The notes beneath the pieces are model-generated. The model had not been told where the DNA came from, searched no databases, and saw only the letters and a list, made by a program, of their open reading frames with translations. Both the position numbers and the translations under genes were made by a program. From the NCBI GenBank assembly GCA_028565635.1, contig JAOXYB010046834.1, positions 1-26,942 of the forward strand: 26,942 bases of DNA, given 5' to 3'. Below, in pieces: positions 9,241 through 19,559 of this stretch. The DNA comes from Phoronis ovalis. Taxonomy: Eukaryota > Phoronida > Phoronidae. Within the stretch, counting starts at the first letter, position 1; the number at the start of each line of letters is the position of its first letter.

Positions 9241-9284
9241 TCTATTATCAGAATATTCCAGACAAGTGCTAGACAGGTCTTAAC
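9241..9284 (-). CDS. Weak candidate minus-strand internal exon, hydrophobic
   Basis: A 44-nt block on the minus strand is bounded by acceptor caatttatag and strong donor AGA|GTAAGT. In phase 0, compatible with the 11202-11182 start exon, it reads VKTCLALVWNILII plus two bases. It exits in phase 2, which matches the short frame of the 8158 block ending HRILSVAQ. Chained, these would encode a roughly 38-residue protein with one hydrophobic segment. The chain is speculative, because three short exons can be phase-matched by chance. Confidence 0.2.
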
Positions 9285-10684
9285 CTATAAATTGATAAAG
9301 CTACAGGTAATAATAGATTTTTATAAAACCTGAGCCGACAAACCTTCCCGTATGCATGAACAGCCATATTGTGAGAGGGAGGTTAATAAAACTCCTTTGT
9401 GTGATTGGTTGCAGGAACTTTTAGCTTGTCAGGTGTTTGGTTGAGTCACAAGTACAGGTCAAAAGGCACATGAACTGAATGTAATATTCCGGGCACTAGT
9501 GAAGTTTTTTGATTTTAACTACGGGATCAGTCACTTAATGCAAAAAACTTCATAGTGCACCATAAAAAATTTATGTTTTTTTGCATTTGCAAACACAATG
9601 TACAAATAAAAGTTTCAAAAAAAATATTTAAGATTGAAGACATTTTAGGTTTCAATTTCAGTTTTTAAATTACACTAAATATAATTCACATATACCTGGT
9701 TATTCCAGTTCACGTTCAAGGCAAACACATTCACACCTAACTCAAGTGCAACAACATCATGCTGAGCCACCTATCTTGCAGGTAACATAAACTATCCTAG
9801 ACATTTTTTCTTCTTAAAAGTAGGTCAGACACTTTTTGTTTGTATAAGACCATATGGCACTCAGACAACCTAACCTTGTTTCATAATATTAGGTCTATTA
9901 GAATTAATCAAGATTAATCTGATGCATAAAAACCATGTGCAATTAAAAAAATAATGCTTACTTTTTTCAATGCAAAACTTGATTTAGAAATATATGCGTC
10001 TAAAATAACATCAAAAAGTTCATTGCTAGAAAAATTAGCCAAGTTTACTCGACAAGCAGAACACACTTGAAATGATAAATTTGCATATTAGTCTAAACTT
10101 AATTACTTTTCTACCTCAATGAGCATGATATATCCTATGCACAAAAAACTCTGATATACAGAATCAGGAAGATTTATTTTTAATATAACTTGTATCTATT
10201 ATTCATAATTTACATCCAGGTGATAGTTGTTCACTCCTTTTACTCTGTGACTTCTATCAAGGTAAAGAACAACTCATATTAAAATATTGGAAATGAACAA
10301 CAGATTCTTGTACTCAAAACATCGTTCAGAACCATGCAACTTCAGATGACGTCAATTCAGGTTGCCAAATTTGTATAAAACAGAATCACTACAAAAAAAG
10401 ATTAATAAACCTTTTGTGTGCATAATCTTTGTGCGTGGGAAGCCTGGTCACACATTGGAAACAGAAGCCCGGAATAGCCTGAAATGTATAGCATGCATGC
10501 TTTTTTATGTGGAGGTTTTAAAAGGTTATCCCATACCAATGCCTCAAGCAATATGGTGAACTATCATGTGCGTTGCCACATCACATGTAACGCAAATTGT
10601 AATTACAATGCAGCTGCTCTGCAAATTTTTATTTTAATTGAAAAGTTTATCGAGTGCAACAGACACTGCAATTGAGTGGAATTT
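9285..10684. other. AT-rich region before the scaffold gap, no supported gene
   Basis: A plus-strand block at 9709-9780 has an acceptor (ggttattccag), one fully open frame and a CAG|GTAACA donor. A minus-strand frame starting AIPGFCFQCV follows tacatttcag near 10480. Neither can be joined to anything else. Two overlapping plus ORFs at 10362-10675 have no motif. Confidence 0.3.
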
Positions 10685-10784
10685 NNNNNNNNNNNNNNNN
10701 NNNNNNNNNNNNNNNNNNNNNNNNNNNNNNNNNNNNNNNNNNNNNNNNNNNNNNNNNNNNNNNNNNNNNNNNNNNNNNNNNNNN
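10685..10784. other. Assembly gap, exactly 100 N
   Basis: One run of 100 undetermined bases, the usual placeholder for a scaffold gap of unknown length. Distances across it, and any exon inside it, cannot be judged. Four of the open frames around it are artefacts of translating N. Confidence 0.98.
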
Positions 10785-11181
10785 GAATTTCCTTCATTAT
10801 TCTACAAGAAACAATATCAATATATTCCGAGAACAAAGAAGTTCCAAGGACTTGTAACCAGAGAAAGACACAACCTCTAAAGCTTATCTTGTCTGAACAA
10901 TGCGCCAGATAACAATGACTGAAAATTCTAGAGTTATGTTTAGTCTATTACATTCACTGAATTGACATTAGGTTTTATATACTATTATTATCAGTCTTAC
11001 AACAGAAAGGTCTTGATTTTGATCTCTTATCATCCTGAAGATAAAAAACATTGTCATGACCTTCATATGGTGCCACTTGTCAAACTTTACCAATCATAGT
11101 GAAAGCTTTCAAAAGATTTCTATGTATTAGAACAAGAAGTAGTCATATGATGCCCCAAAACATTTTGTTAAACTTTCTTAC

Positions 11182-11202
11182 CACCATCTTGAAACACGCC
11201 AT
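11182..11202 (-). CDS. Probable first coding exon of a minus-strand gene (MACFKMV, then donor)
   Basis: On the minus strand ttacaATGGCG (A at -3, G at +4) starts a 7-codon exon, MACFKMV. It ends at a strong donor, GTG|GTAAGA, in phase 0. The start overlaps ACAATGGCG and a second YY1-like word, CAAGATGGTGG, an arrangement typical of housekeeping and mitochondrial-protein genes in animals (general knowledge). Two NRF1-like GCATGCG words lie 190-260 bp upstream on this strand. The rest of the protein would lie at lower coordinates. Candidate exons at 9284-9241, 9102-9016 and 8158-8046 are weak, and an internal exon may be missed. The product is unknown. Confidence 0.4.
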
Positions 11203-11388
11203 TGTAACCGATTGTTCTTTCGTGACAACTGTGATCCTTATCATGGCACAATACTCTATAAGAAGAAAAACAAGAAATATTCTTCTAAACAAAGCCATAA
11301 CAATTCCAACATCTCAAACTTCATGAAAATCAGCAAATACACAGAGCCTTGTCAAAGATAGCACTGTCTGAGAACACTGTGGTTTGAT

Positions 11389-11462
11389 GTGCATGCGTAA
11401 ATAATTTCTAAGGAGATCGACAAGATTGAGTTGTCTTAAATTCCCTATAAAGCGCATGCGTA
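11389..11462 (-). promoter_or_regulatory. Two NRF1-like sites upstream of the 11202 start
   Basis: GTGCATGCGTAA (11389-11400) and AGCGCATGCGTA (11451-11462) resemble the NRF1 palindrome GCGCATGCGC; the second matches all but one core position. They lie 187-260 bp 5' of the ATG at 11202 on the minus strand, in a patch with extra CpG. They could equally be two copies of one repeat word. No TATA box was noted. Confidence 0.4.
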
Positions 11463-13150
11463 GAATGTATTCTTTTGGAGGTGCACCATTCACAGTATTG
11501 TTTTCATAATTTGAGCTTATTAGATGGCTAGACATAAGAGTAAAGACTATGCCAATCATTTAAAACAATATATTACTGTGGCAGGAAAAATTGCATTTAT
11601 TTGACATTTGTATAATTTTTATCCTCTATTCTGTATTACCAAAAAAAAAACAACCTTTTTTTGTATATTCTCATCAACAGCTGAAATACAGATGTCTGAG
11701 ATGAGGAAAAAATGGTATGCCAATCATTCTCAGCAGTTAATCAAGCATACATGGCAAATCTCCTGAAGACAATATCCAACATTCAATGTTACAAGATGAT
11801 AATGCAGGTTATGCTTACTAGTTAGAAAGTTATATAGGCCTAAGAAAATGTGCTGATGTCAGCAAATTTCATGCTCGAGACACTTCATTACATTTTGGCT
11901 TAAAAACTAAGAAATGTCTGTAAGCTTGTGCTCAAAAGACATCAGACCAGTTGAGGGTTTGTTCAAATCCCATGTCATTATGCCAAATCAGTGCTTTTTT
12001 GATGAGTAATTTGTGAGCTAGTTAAACTATGACATACTGAATCAACCAATGGAATCAAATACAAAAATGTCTACTATGCAAATGCGGTCTGGTGTGAGAT
12101 TTCAACCAAATTAAATACGTCAGACGCTTTCTAATTTAAAGCTATTATGCATGTATCCACGGCAAATTTAATTATGATTAACAGACACTGCTTTATTTTT
12201 ATAGAATCGTCTATCTTTTAGTATATGATTATCCCAGTGTAGTCCAAAATGACCAGAAGGATTAAGCTTTATTGGGACATGCCAAATCACCAGACACATT
12301 AACACAATCAACACTTTGAATATGCATGTTCTCTCTCCTGTTGTCAACCAGCATATCACATTCAGTTAAACATTACTTTAACCCCAATGACATTGACATC
12401 TGGGAGATACATCCCTACAAGAAAATCTCTGTTAGTTTTTTTTATTACAGTATTACATTAGGCATTGATCACTATCGTTGCAGATGGGTGGGAAAGTTTT
12501 GCCCAACTTCTCTGTTTACCAGTATTACCCTAACATCTTTCTACAATGCGTTGGCAGTAGTAAACCACACAAAGGACATAATTTCCATAATATACATGCT
12601 GTCTTTTAAAAAACATGCAGTCTGACAGTAACCATGATAGAAACATTACCAGACAACTTTGGGCATAGAAGTTTATAATAATTTCACATCTCAAGCATTT
12701 TATTGCTGCCTAAATCCAGACATGAACACAATAAAAAACCAATTCAAATATTCAAACATTGTCTGACCCCGAATGTCAAAGCAACTGTCTACTCCAGTCT
12801 CCAAATAAACGCACAGCATGTATAGATCCAGAAATTTTCATCATACTAGTCTAACAGAGCAACACTTCAAAATGGTAACTGCGAAAACTACAATTAAAAT
12901 TGAAGCCGACAACTGTTTAATATTCAGACTTTACGCATGTGGTTTTATCAGACGACTTTTATTACAATATCATAAAGTTCAGAAAATAATACTAGCAGGC
13001 TGTTTAAATAGCAAACTCTTAGCTATGTTAGTTATTAGCTGCTTGGTCACGTACCTGATGTCTAGCTTTAAACAGTATATCTGAGTTTCTGCTGGGCTGG
13101 ATTACTGTATGAGGAGCTCAATTTCTGACCTCTGTAAAATAAGAAGTGAA
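11463..13150. other. AT-rich intergenic region with one ambiguous open stretch
   Basis: Around 12445-12625 the plus strand has acceptor tttttttattacag and two long overlapping open frames. One contains ITLGIDHYRCRWVGKF; the other starts MGGKVLPNFSVYQYYPN after ttgcag at about 12483. The two frames cannot both be coding and neither has a recognised motif. Nothing else is supported. Confidence 0.25.
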
Positions 13151-13295
13151 ATGCATCAATCCTTAGAGATTCAGGTGCATGTTAATCAGCCTAAGGACTG
13201 CACTCTGTTTACAGTTACTATTGGTAACCAGCCAGCAGGTTTTTAATTGCAACTGCAGCAGCAGTTACCACTGGGTTACCGGCAAATTCATAAAG

Positions 13296-13358
13296 ATGGT
13301 GGCTGTTGATTTGAATGAAGCCAAACATGTGGCACAGATGCTTGATCATGTGACTACC
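13296..13358 (+). CDS. Probable first coding exon of plus-strand gene B (21 codons, then donor)
   Basis: ATAAAGATGGTGGC places the ATG inside a YY1-like motif with A at -3 and G at +4. The frame reads MVAVDLNEAKHVAQMLDHVTT, written here up to the donor ACC|GTAAGT at 13359, which it leaves in phase 0. The sequence looks like an amphipathic helix start, with Glu, Lys, Gln and Asp in a heptad-like spread and no signal peptide. The 5' side is locally less AT-rich and contains ggtaacc and gggttaccgg. The frame is open upstream to 13179, but the motif and Kozak context favour this ATG. The family is not recognised. The next exon is probably the block at 14399. Confidence 0.55.
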
Positions 13359-14377
13359 GTAAGTTTTTACTTTTGCCTATTGCTTGGAAAGGTTCCTTAC
13401 AATTAGTTGGATCATGTCAAGGAACAATTACCGTAATATCAAAGTCTAATATGAAGGCACTTCTTAAAAAAGTAACATTTTTACAAATTCCAGTCAAATA
13501 AAATAAGAATGATTGAATACTTTGTCTTTACAGATCTATTACTATAGTAGGAAGTAGATTCTTACATACTAAGTACAAAGCTATAAAAATTTGACTTCAA
13601 ACCAGACACAACATTGATTGCACCTGACGCTTTACCTTAAATGGCAACTAAAACTCAAAATTGTTAAAACAAATGTCCGATTTATTTAAATTACCAACAG
13701 CTACAACTTGCACACCATACACATCAATCCAGGGGACAAAATGTCAAATTTTGAATTTCAAAGTTTACAGTACTGACTGATGTTTTATTTATCTTTTAAT
13801 CCACTGCATTCTGTTAATTGAATAAATTTTTATAGAAAAAAAATGATGAAATAGATTTCTAGTAATAAAAACTACTATAGACATTATTTATTTTTAGCTA
13901 CATTCAACATAAAATCACTTTAACAGGGAAAAGGTTAACACACATCATCAACGTTCTTTGTTTGTGTCTCAACTTCCTTAATATTCATATCACACTTTAG
14001 CTGTCTGGGAGGGTTTACCCTCATTTATATGGTAATTCATTTAGTCCAACAGTAAAAATCTAACAAAATTATCTTCATTGATTGTTTGAACTTAAATATA
14101 ACATCTAGTTTTGCCAGTAACAGTTGTCGAACAAATTTGAATCCCAAGCATTGAAAACTACATTTATTACTAGAAGGTATCTGTTCACGAACAACACTTT
14201 AAATCAAACTTCGGATGCTGTTGTAGAAAATCCTCTTCGCAAACAATGCCATTAACATACAACACTACACCCAGAGAAAACAAGGAGCTCTAATATTGCA
14301 CTTTGGACATTTATCTATTGGGAACAAAAAGGTTTAGGCGGTGCATCCTTTCTTCATTTTGTATTTTTATTGACAAA
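13359..14377 (+). other. Probable intron 1 of gene B
   Basis: AT-rich sequence starting with GTAAGTTTTT. No other exon-like block with paired splice sites is evident before the acceptor near 14398. Confidence 0.4.
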
Positions 14378-14398
14378 ATGGCTGCTTCATTTATACAG

Positions 14399-14524
14399 GT
14401 TCCGGAAGCTTTAGCCAACTATAGAGAGGTGTTAACACCTTTAACACCAACTAGGTCCGAGCTTCACCTCCAGCTATCTGACAGATATGTTAAAAGAACT
14501 TACAAACAGAAAATTAAAGGGTAG
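14399..14524 (+). CDS. Probable second exon of gene B (41 codons to stop)
   Basis: Acceptor atttatacag precedes GTT CCG GAA. In phase 0, as gene B exon 1 requires, it reads VPEALANYREVLTPLTPT and then RSELHLQLSDRYVKRTYK, ending at TAG 14522-14524. The content (Pro, Arg, Glu, Leu) is clearly unlike the surrounding AT-rich DNA. With exon 1 this gives a 62-residue protein unless a weak internal donor (AAAGG|GTAGAT) extends it. Alternatively the same frame begins at ATGGCTGC, 14378, which is also in a YY1-like context (acaaaATGGCTGC). That would give a 48-residue product, MAASFIQ plus this block, and an independent promoter. The two starts could be alternative first exons. The function is unknown. 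Confidence 0.45.
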   Translation, partial: VPEALANYREVLTPLTPTRSELHLQLSDRYVKRTYKQKIKG

Positions 14525-16700
14525 ATTGGAGTTAAACTATTCTGAGATTATTTCCAAAATACAAATTTCCAAACACATCAGTTAAAAAAAAAACAGTGGT
14601 GTCCATTATTAACAGAAGTTTGTGAGATAGATATATTTCTTTAAAAAACTACAGTACTTATGTACCCAAATCAACATAAAAGACCTATAGTTAACGCCAG
14701 TCTAGACAAAATCAGTCTTCGTTTTCAATAACTATGTTCTGACCTATGATACAAAGACAGCTAGTAATAAAGCAGAATTTGTTTCCAGATACTTAAAGGA
14801 TTTATATGTACTCTTTGTAAAGCAAGCTACAGCTGCAGTTTATGCTGGAAGACTGGTACTGGGTACTGATATTACAAAGTATTTAGACATTTATAAAGCA
14901 AAGCACTGCATTATATGTACAACAGTTTGTGTTCCAAGTTCAGATACAGTCTAAGCAAAAAAAACAACAAGAATTTAGAACAAATGATGCTACTTTAGTT
15001 TCAGTTTAGCGCATCAAAACCTACCAATATTTTGCTGTTGCTAAACAAGCACATGGCAGCCATATTCCACAAAAAGGCACAAAAGCACATGTTCACCAAC
15101 TACCTGACCCTATGACCTCAAGATCATACTTTTTTACAGGGAATCATTAAGGAAAAAAAGAACATATTTTAATTCAAGTAAGATTATAGTAAAGAAGAAA
15201 AATTTAGAAAAAAGTGTTAAAGACCTTTTTTCCTGGCATGTTTCAGTAGAAATAAACTAAGCACAAACACAAAAATAAACCTATCAGCCTATATACATAG
15301 TTGTGGTCTCCTTTGTAATTTTAAGGAAAATAATTTCAGGTTTATGTTACAATCTGTGCTGAAAGAGTGAATAAAATGTTCTGTATTTTGTGAATACAAT
15401 AGTTTTCAAAGAAAATACAATTAAAGCCAATTTCCAAAACCAGAATACAACTGAAATGTCTTATTTTACAGTGAATACTATTTTTTTCCAAACAATTTAA
15501 ACCTGTTTCCTAAAGTCAGAACACAATTGAATATCTTATTATTTTATTTGTTATATAAAAATGATGAAACTAACAAAAAAAAATGTGTTTCTTGTTGCAT
15601 ACGAATGTAAGCATTAACATATGGTTTCAAATTTGTACTTCATTGTTATCACTGCTTCACAATTATACAGATAATACCACCATCCACACATCTCTATAAT
15701 GTTGTCAGTATTACAGAAAAGAAATAATGTTTCATTATGAAACAGCATCTTTGTATAAGTTTCATTTGTTTGTGATCACAGCAATAATTAGAACCTGCAT
15801 AATTTGGCAATTATCGGAAATATCACGAATGAATTCATAAATCTTATGACGTTTTTCCTTTTCTTCTGAAGTTTTTCTTTTAAACATTTTCCACAATATG
15901 CTGTGCTTCTCAAAATTGTATACAGGTTCTTGTTTGTTCAAAAAGATATCATTTGAGATGCTATTCTATGCAGAAAACTATTCTATTCTGATTCAATATA
16001 TGTTATCATATTATTTCATTGTTTCAAAATTTAGAAGAAAAAAGGTATACTATGTCTACTTTATATAATATATACATAAAAGTTTTATGTCCAATTACGT
16101 ATTCAGTATTTACATTTCTATAGCACTATTACACATACTGTATTTTAAAATAATCTTTGCCTGATAGAACTGTGTAATAAAGATGTACTTTAAATAATAG
16201 ATCTGGAAGAGCATGGCACGTTGAACTTTGGAAACATGTAACTTGTAAGAAATGGTTCATTGTGAAGATCTACAAAGACTCACTTTTATGTTTGTTCCAT
16301 TGCTGATGTCAAAATGGACTTAAATGCAAATAGATACAAATAATTGCATGACTCAGCTAAAAGCCTGAAATTTTCACTCATTTTTATGCAAATCAGAATC
16401 GGCATAATGTGACATCAAGTATACACAAAAGGCGCCATGTTCAATTCATATCTATTCAGTTGTAATAGTTACTGTACTAGCAGATTGGACATTTCATATA
16501 CAAATTATTAATAATAATTTACCCATAACTTACCAATATGCAAGTAACTATAGCAGAATAGACAACTTTGTGACGTCACATGCATTTTTGATGGTACATG
16601 CATACTCAAAATTATTCATACATGTTTCAATATGTCTAGCAATGAGCACAAAAACACCACCTAGTAGCAGACTAGGAAACTACGATTCTGTGGTCAGTTG
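14525..16700. other. AT-rich downstream region, no gene supported
   Basis: No splice-bounded protein-like frame was seen. A TGACCC-TA-TGACCT direct repeat of nuclear-receptor half-sites lies at 15105-15117. The remainder is A/T-rich with poly-A runs. Confidence 0.4.
15105..15126 (-). promoter_or_regulatory. DR2-like nuclear-receptor half-site repeat
   Basis: The minus strand reads TGATCT-TG-AGGTCA-TA-GGGTCA, so two good AGGTCA-type half-sites are spaced by 2 nt and a third is degenerate. This spacing is bound by nuclear receptor dimers in animals. It is far from any supported start, so its function is speculative. Confidence 0.25.
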
Positions 16701-16703
16701 GGC

Positions 16704-17350
16704 TTAGTGGTTTAGCACATCTTAAAACCACAGTCTGGACATAAAGATTATCTTTAAAGTACCCTTATAATGGGTTGCATATTTCAAACCACAGTCTGAA
16801 CAGGTCTCTTGAATAGAGATATGAAAGATGTGTGTTCACAAGATTGCCTTGAAAACAGAGTATCAGTTTTAGGCAGGACAGTTTGATAAAACATGATCAC
16901 CTAACCTAAGGTGGTATCAAGGATATGCACAGAATTCAACCCGAAAATTGTACCTTTAAACAAGGAAATAAATTTAAATTTGTATCTGATTGCTTCAAGT
17001 TAGGATTAAAATCTGCATTTAAAAAAAATCAAATATCATGCTTAAAATTTCTTTCAATATACCAGAAAAAGTTGTATACATCACAAACTTATAGCTATAA
17101 AAATAAAAAAACTAAAGCATCAATATTAGGAGGAGGTAATTGTTATGCTGCACAAACTTATTTCCTGATCACTGCAGGCAAATTTCAGAAATAGAAGACA
17201 AAGTAGTTGTCAAATAGTATATGGCACACTAACACACATTTTTGCAATTACTTTGTAAAAACAATGAAACACTTGTAAATAAATATCAGACAACAGTGAA
17301 TCACTTGAAGTTGGAGACAATAAAATACATATCTTGTGGTAAACCACTAA
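16704..17350. mobile_element. Possible element with 16-nt inverted ends (one mismatch) and a duplicated internal word
   Basis: TTAGTGGTTTAGCACA (16704-16719) matches the reverse complement of 17335-17350 at 15 of 16 positions. Just inside the left end, the words ttaaaaccacagtctggac (16722-16740) and ttcaaaccacagtctgaac (16783-16801) are near-identical direct repeats. The left end also resembles a Pol III A box, so a tRNA-derived SINE is an alternative, but no convincing B box follows. The Lys-rich 89-codon ORF 16925-17194 inside has no motif. Confidence 0.35.
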
Positions 17351-17970
17351 ACCACAAACCATGATCTGATTTCCTCAAAACTAGCCTATCCTTGGCATTT
17401 TCCAAGAAAGCTAGGCATGACCAATTTCTTAATCATAATTATTGATTTTTAATTATTATTAACAGGGTTTACAGATACATGAAGTGTTAATGTTAAACTT
17501 TTTAATCAAAAGCTTGCACATAACCAAACCACAAAAAAAAACTTTGGACCAGTTCACAAGTAAAATATATTATGCAACATGTTACAAACGATATTGAACA
17601 GAATAAGACATCAACAAAATAAAATGTTATGGTATTTTTGTAAGTCACAAGTTACCCATAAAGCTCACGAACATGGGTCTACAGTGTTTAACTGTTTTGA
17701 GTGCTCTTGATGTACGGAAGCAGTGATCTTATTATGGCTCGGTAGATCAACAACTACCTGGCCCAGACCTGGCCTGGTTTACATGATTTTAAAGCAGATA
17801 GACTGATGAAAATAGTTCAAAAGCAGATAGCCACAAAGCCATTGACAGTAGACTTTTTTCTCTGAGAATTTTGAGTAAATCAAATTTAGTTATAATTGAT
17901 CATGATTAACATGCATTACATGGGTATTAGGACATCAAGTAATTTTTTTTCTGGAAATTTATGAATTTTT
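17351..17970. other. AT-rich, with a GC-richer patch at 17690-17790
   Basis: The patch contains aactacctggcccagacctggcctggttt, and the word aaagcagatag is repeated near 17791 and 17819. No splice-consistent frame was found. Confidence 0.3.
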
Positions 17971-17973
17971 CAG

Positions 17974-18177
17974 CTCAAATATTTTGTTTTAATGCCAGAT
18001 GGACCAAGAGTACTGCGAATACAGGACATTGCCAACCTCACTATAAACTCTTGCACCACACTGCTGCTCTGTTCCGCACTTTCCGGTCCAGTTTCTCCAG
18101 TACCATGTGATACAGGTCTTGTTATCTCTTTGGGTACTCAGCTCAACCTAGCTAGCAACTGCACCTTTTACATCTAA
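17974..18177 (+). CDS. Exon-like open frame in a GC-rich island
   Basis: After acceptor tgaatttttcag, phase 0 is open for 67 codons to a TAA. It starts LKYFVLMPDGPRVLRIQDI, continues with a Cys/Thr/Leu-rich stretch and ends in ASNCTFYI. GC content here is near half, far above the flanks. Possible donors inside it include ACAG|GTCTTG at about 18116. The minus strand also has a short, basic open frame in the middle (EKLDRKVRNRAAVWCKSL) followed by GTGAGG, so strand is not certain. It could be a distal exon of gene B, a separate gene, or a decayed mobile element. No family was recognised. Confidence 0.3.
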   Translation, partial: LKYFVLMPDGPRVLRIQDIANLTINSCTTLLLCSALSGPVSPVPCDTGLVISLGTQLNLASNCTFYI

Positions 18178-18210
18178 TAATCTTCACTACAACATTGTTT
18201 CCTGTTCCAG

Positions 18211-18321
18211 CCAGACTGCTTGCTACCTGCTTCCTGCTACCAACCATACATCAGGAGATTGGGAATGAAACTACACCTTATTCGGCTACTGTGGAGAATT
18301 TTAGGTTCCTCCTTGTTCTAA
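18211..18321 (+). CDS. Second exon-like frame in the GC-rich island
   Basis: A strong acceptor (acattgtttcctgttccag) precedes a 36-codon frame. It starts PDCLLPASCYQPYIRRLGM, continues with KLHLIRLLWRILGSSLF and stops at TAA 18319-18321. A Cys/Pro/Tyr-rich start followed by a basic, amphipathic Leu/Ile/Trp segment is unlike AT-rich noise. A 33-nt stretch containing stops separates it from the preceding frame, as a short intron would, but no good donor there makes the join certain. An AATAAA occurs near 18549. The function is unknown. Confidence 0.3.
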   Translation, partial: PDCLLPASCYQPYIRRLGMKLHLIRLLWRILGSSLF

Positions 18322-18753
18322 CAACACATTTATCCTTTGTATAAGGCCCCTTAAGAACATTTTTTGCTATACTTCCAAGAAAATATTGACAAAAAATTTT
18401 CAAAAAGATGTGAGCAATGGATGAGTTGTAGCTCAGTGAAGTAAAGTATATTCCTAAATATAGGACTTTATTATACAGAGTTAAAAACTCCTTTGTGGGA
18501 GAACATTAGGTATTTAAAACTGTGTATGCTGGTTTCACAGGATTACTTTAATAAAAGTTGATTTAATCCTTCAACTGCCCAACAATAATTTCAAATTTTA
18601 ACTACCACATAAAGCCCTAATAAACAAGTAAATAAGTCCAGTTAATACCTGCATATTTAAGGTTATACCTATAGTTGTTACTTGTGTGGCTGTACTCCAG
18701 ACAGTAATTATTTACCTAAATTTCTTGAGATAGAATTGACCGATATTCTTCTC
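18322..18753. other. AT-rich, nothing supported
   Basis: A tRNA A-box-like word (gttgtagctcagtg) near 18427 has no acceptor stem or B box after it. No coding frame was seen. Confidence 0.4.
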
Positions 18754-18999
18754 TAATTTTCATAATCAGACAGATAAAAGTATATATTTTTGGAAAAGAT
18801 ATGCTTTAAAGTTTTAATATAAAATCCAAAAGGCAAAAGCTGAAAATTGTTAAGTGGCCATTTTGGGAAAAACAGATTTTTTTTTGAACTTTAATAAAAC
18901 ACTTCTACATACAAAGTTGAAACTTGTGCATGTTATTTATAAATCTACAAAATTGTGACTCCAATATTAAATTTTGTTTTGTTTAAAAGTTAGTTACCA
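18754..18999 (+). repeat. Copy 1 of a dispersed repeat (direct orientation)
   Basis: It shares ordered words with the reverse complement of 20485-20713. These are taattttcataatca, atatgctttaaa, taagtggccattttgggaaa, gttgaaacttgtgcat, ctacaaaattgt and tttgtttaaaagtta. The copies are diverged, with small indels, and have no coding capacity. Confidence 0.65.
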
Positions 19000-19305
19000 A
19001 AAATTCAATGTCGCAAGTTTGCTGCTTTTAACATAACTATAGAAATTTTAAAATTAAATTTTTAAAAACAGAATTCCTATCTCTTCATTTTAATTCCTAA
19101 AAAATAGGTCGGAATATATGAGGTAGAGTGTTTGATAATTTTTACTTAACAGTACCAAACAGAAAGTTAGCCGCAGTACATTTTTTTTCAAAATGTACAT
19201 TTAATTGTATTATAAAAGTGGAGCTTTTACAATGCTCTTAGAATTTTAATATTTATTTATATTGTACTCTGTATTATATTGCATTTGCCGTTTTCTGTGT
19301 GAGCA

Positions 19306-19549
19306 TGATGTATATCCTTATTTATTTACTTGCGTATATCGTTACCTAGTGATAGAACATCATCCTGATACGTCGTGTTTACGTAGCTCACTCAGAGGCT
19401 ATAAACACTGTGTTCTGGACGCATAAAGTTACTTTGGTTTTTGAGTTCTTCGAATAAAGTTGTGAGTAACTAAATGGATTTTTTCACCGTCTTTAGTTTT
19501 ACTACTTCACGGTATCCGCAACCCAGACCAACATATAGGGCCGGTTACA
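19306..19549 (+). mobile_element. Probable solo LTR (about 244 bp, TG...CA)
   Basis: A CpG-rich block in a CpG-poor setting starts TGATGTATATCC and ends GGGCCGGTTACA. In the expected order it carries a TATA-like ctataaaca (about 19399), AATAAA (19453-19458) and a GT-rich stretch after it, as U3-R-U5 would. No gag, pol or second LTR is nearby. Flanks 19301-19305 and 19550-19554 are not a 5-bp duplication; only gcat (19303-19306 and 19550-19553) repeats, and it overlaps the start. A solo LTR of a Ty3-type element is the best guess, but other CpG-rich relics are possible. Confidence 0.4.
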
Positions 19550-19559
19550 GCATATAATA

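Noticed and set aside
10603-10912. Open frames across the N run
   Set aside because: Most of their length is translated N; they are gap artefacts.
11935-11985. tRNA-like T-loop word (gggtttgttcaaatccc)
   Set aside because: No matching acceptor stem, D-arm or anticodon arm at the right spacing on either strand.
12326-12625. 99-codon plus-strand ORF, the longest in the window
   Set aside because: The first part is AT-rich noise, and the more protein-like second half is also open in another frame. Without a family match or donor, a gene call is not justified.
16925-17194. 89-codon plus-strand ORF
   Set aside because: Lys/Phe/Ser-rich composition expected of A-rich DNA, no motif or splice context, and it lies inside a possible mobile element.
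18420-18480. tRNA A-box-like word gttgtagctcagtg
   Set aside because: No B box or cloverleaf follows, so it is at best a tRNA-derived fragment and is not annotated as a gene.
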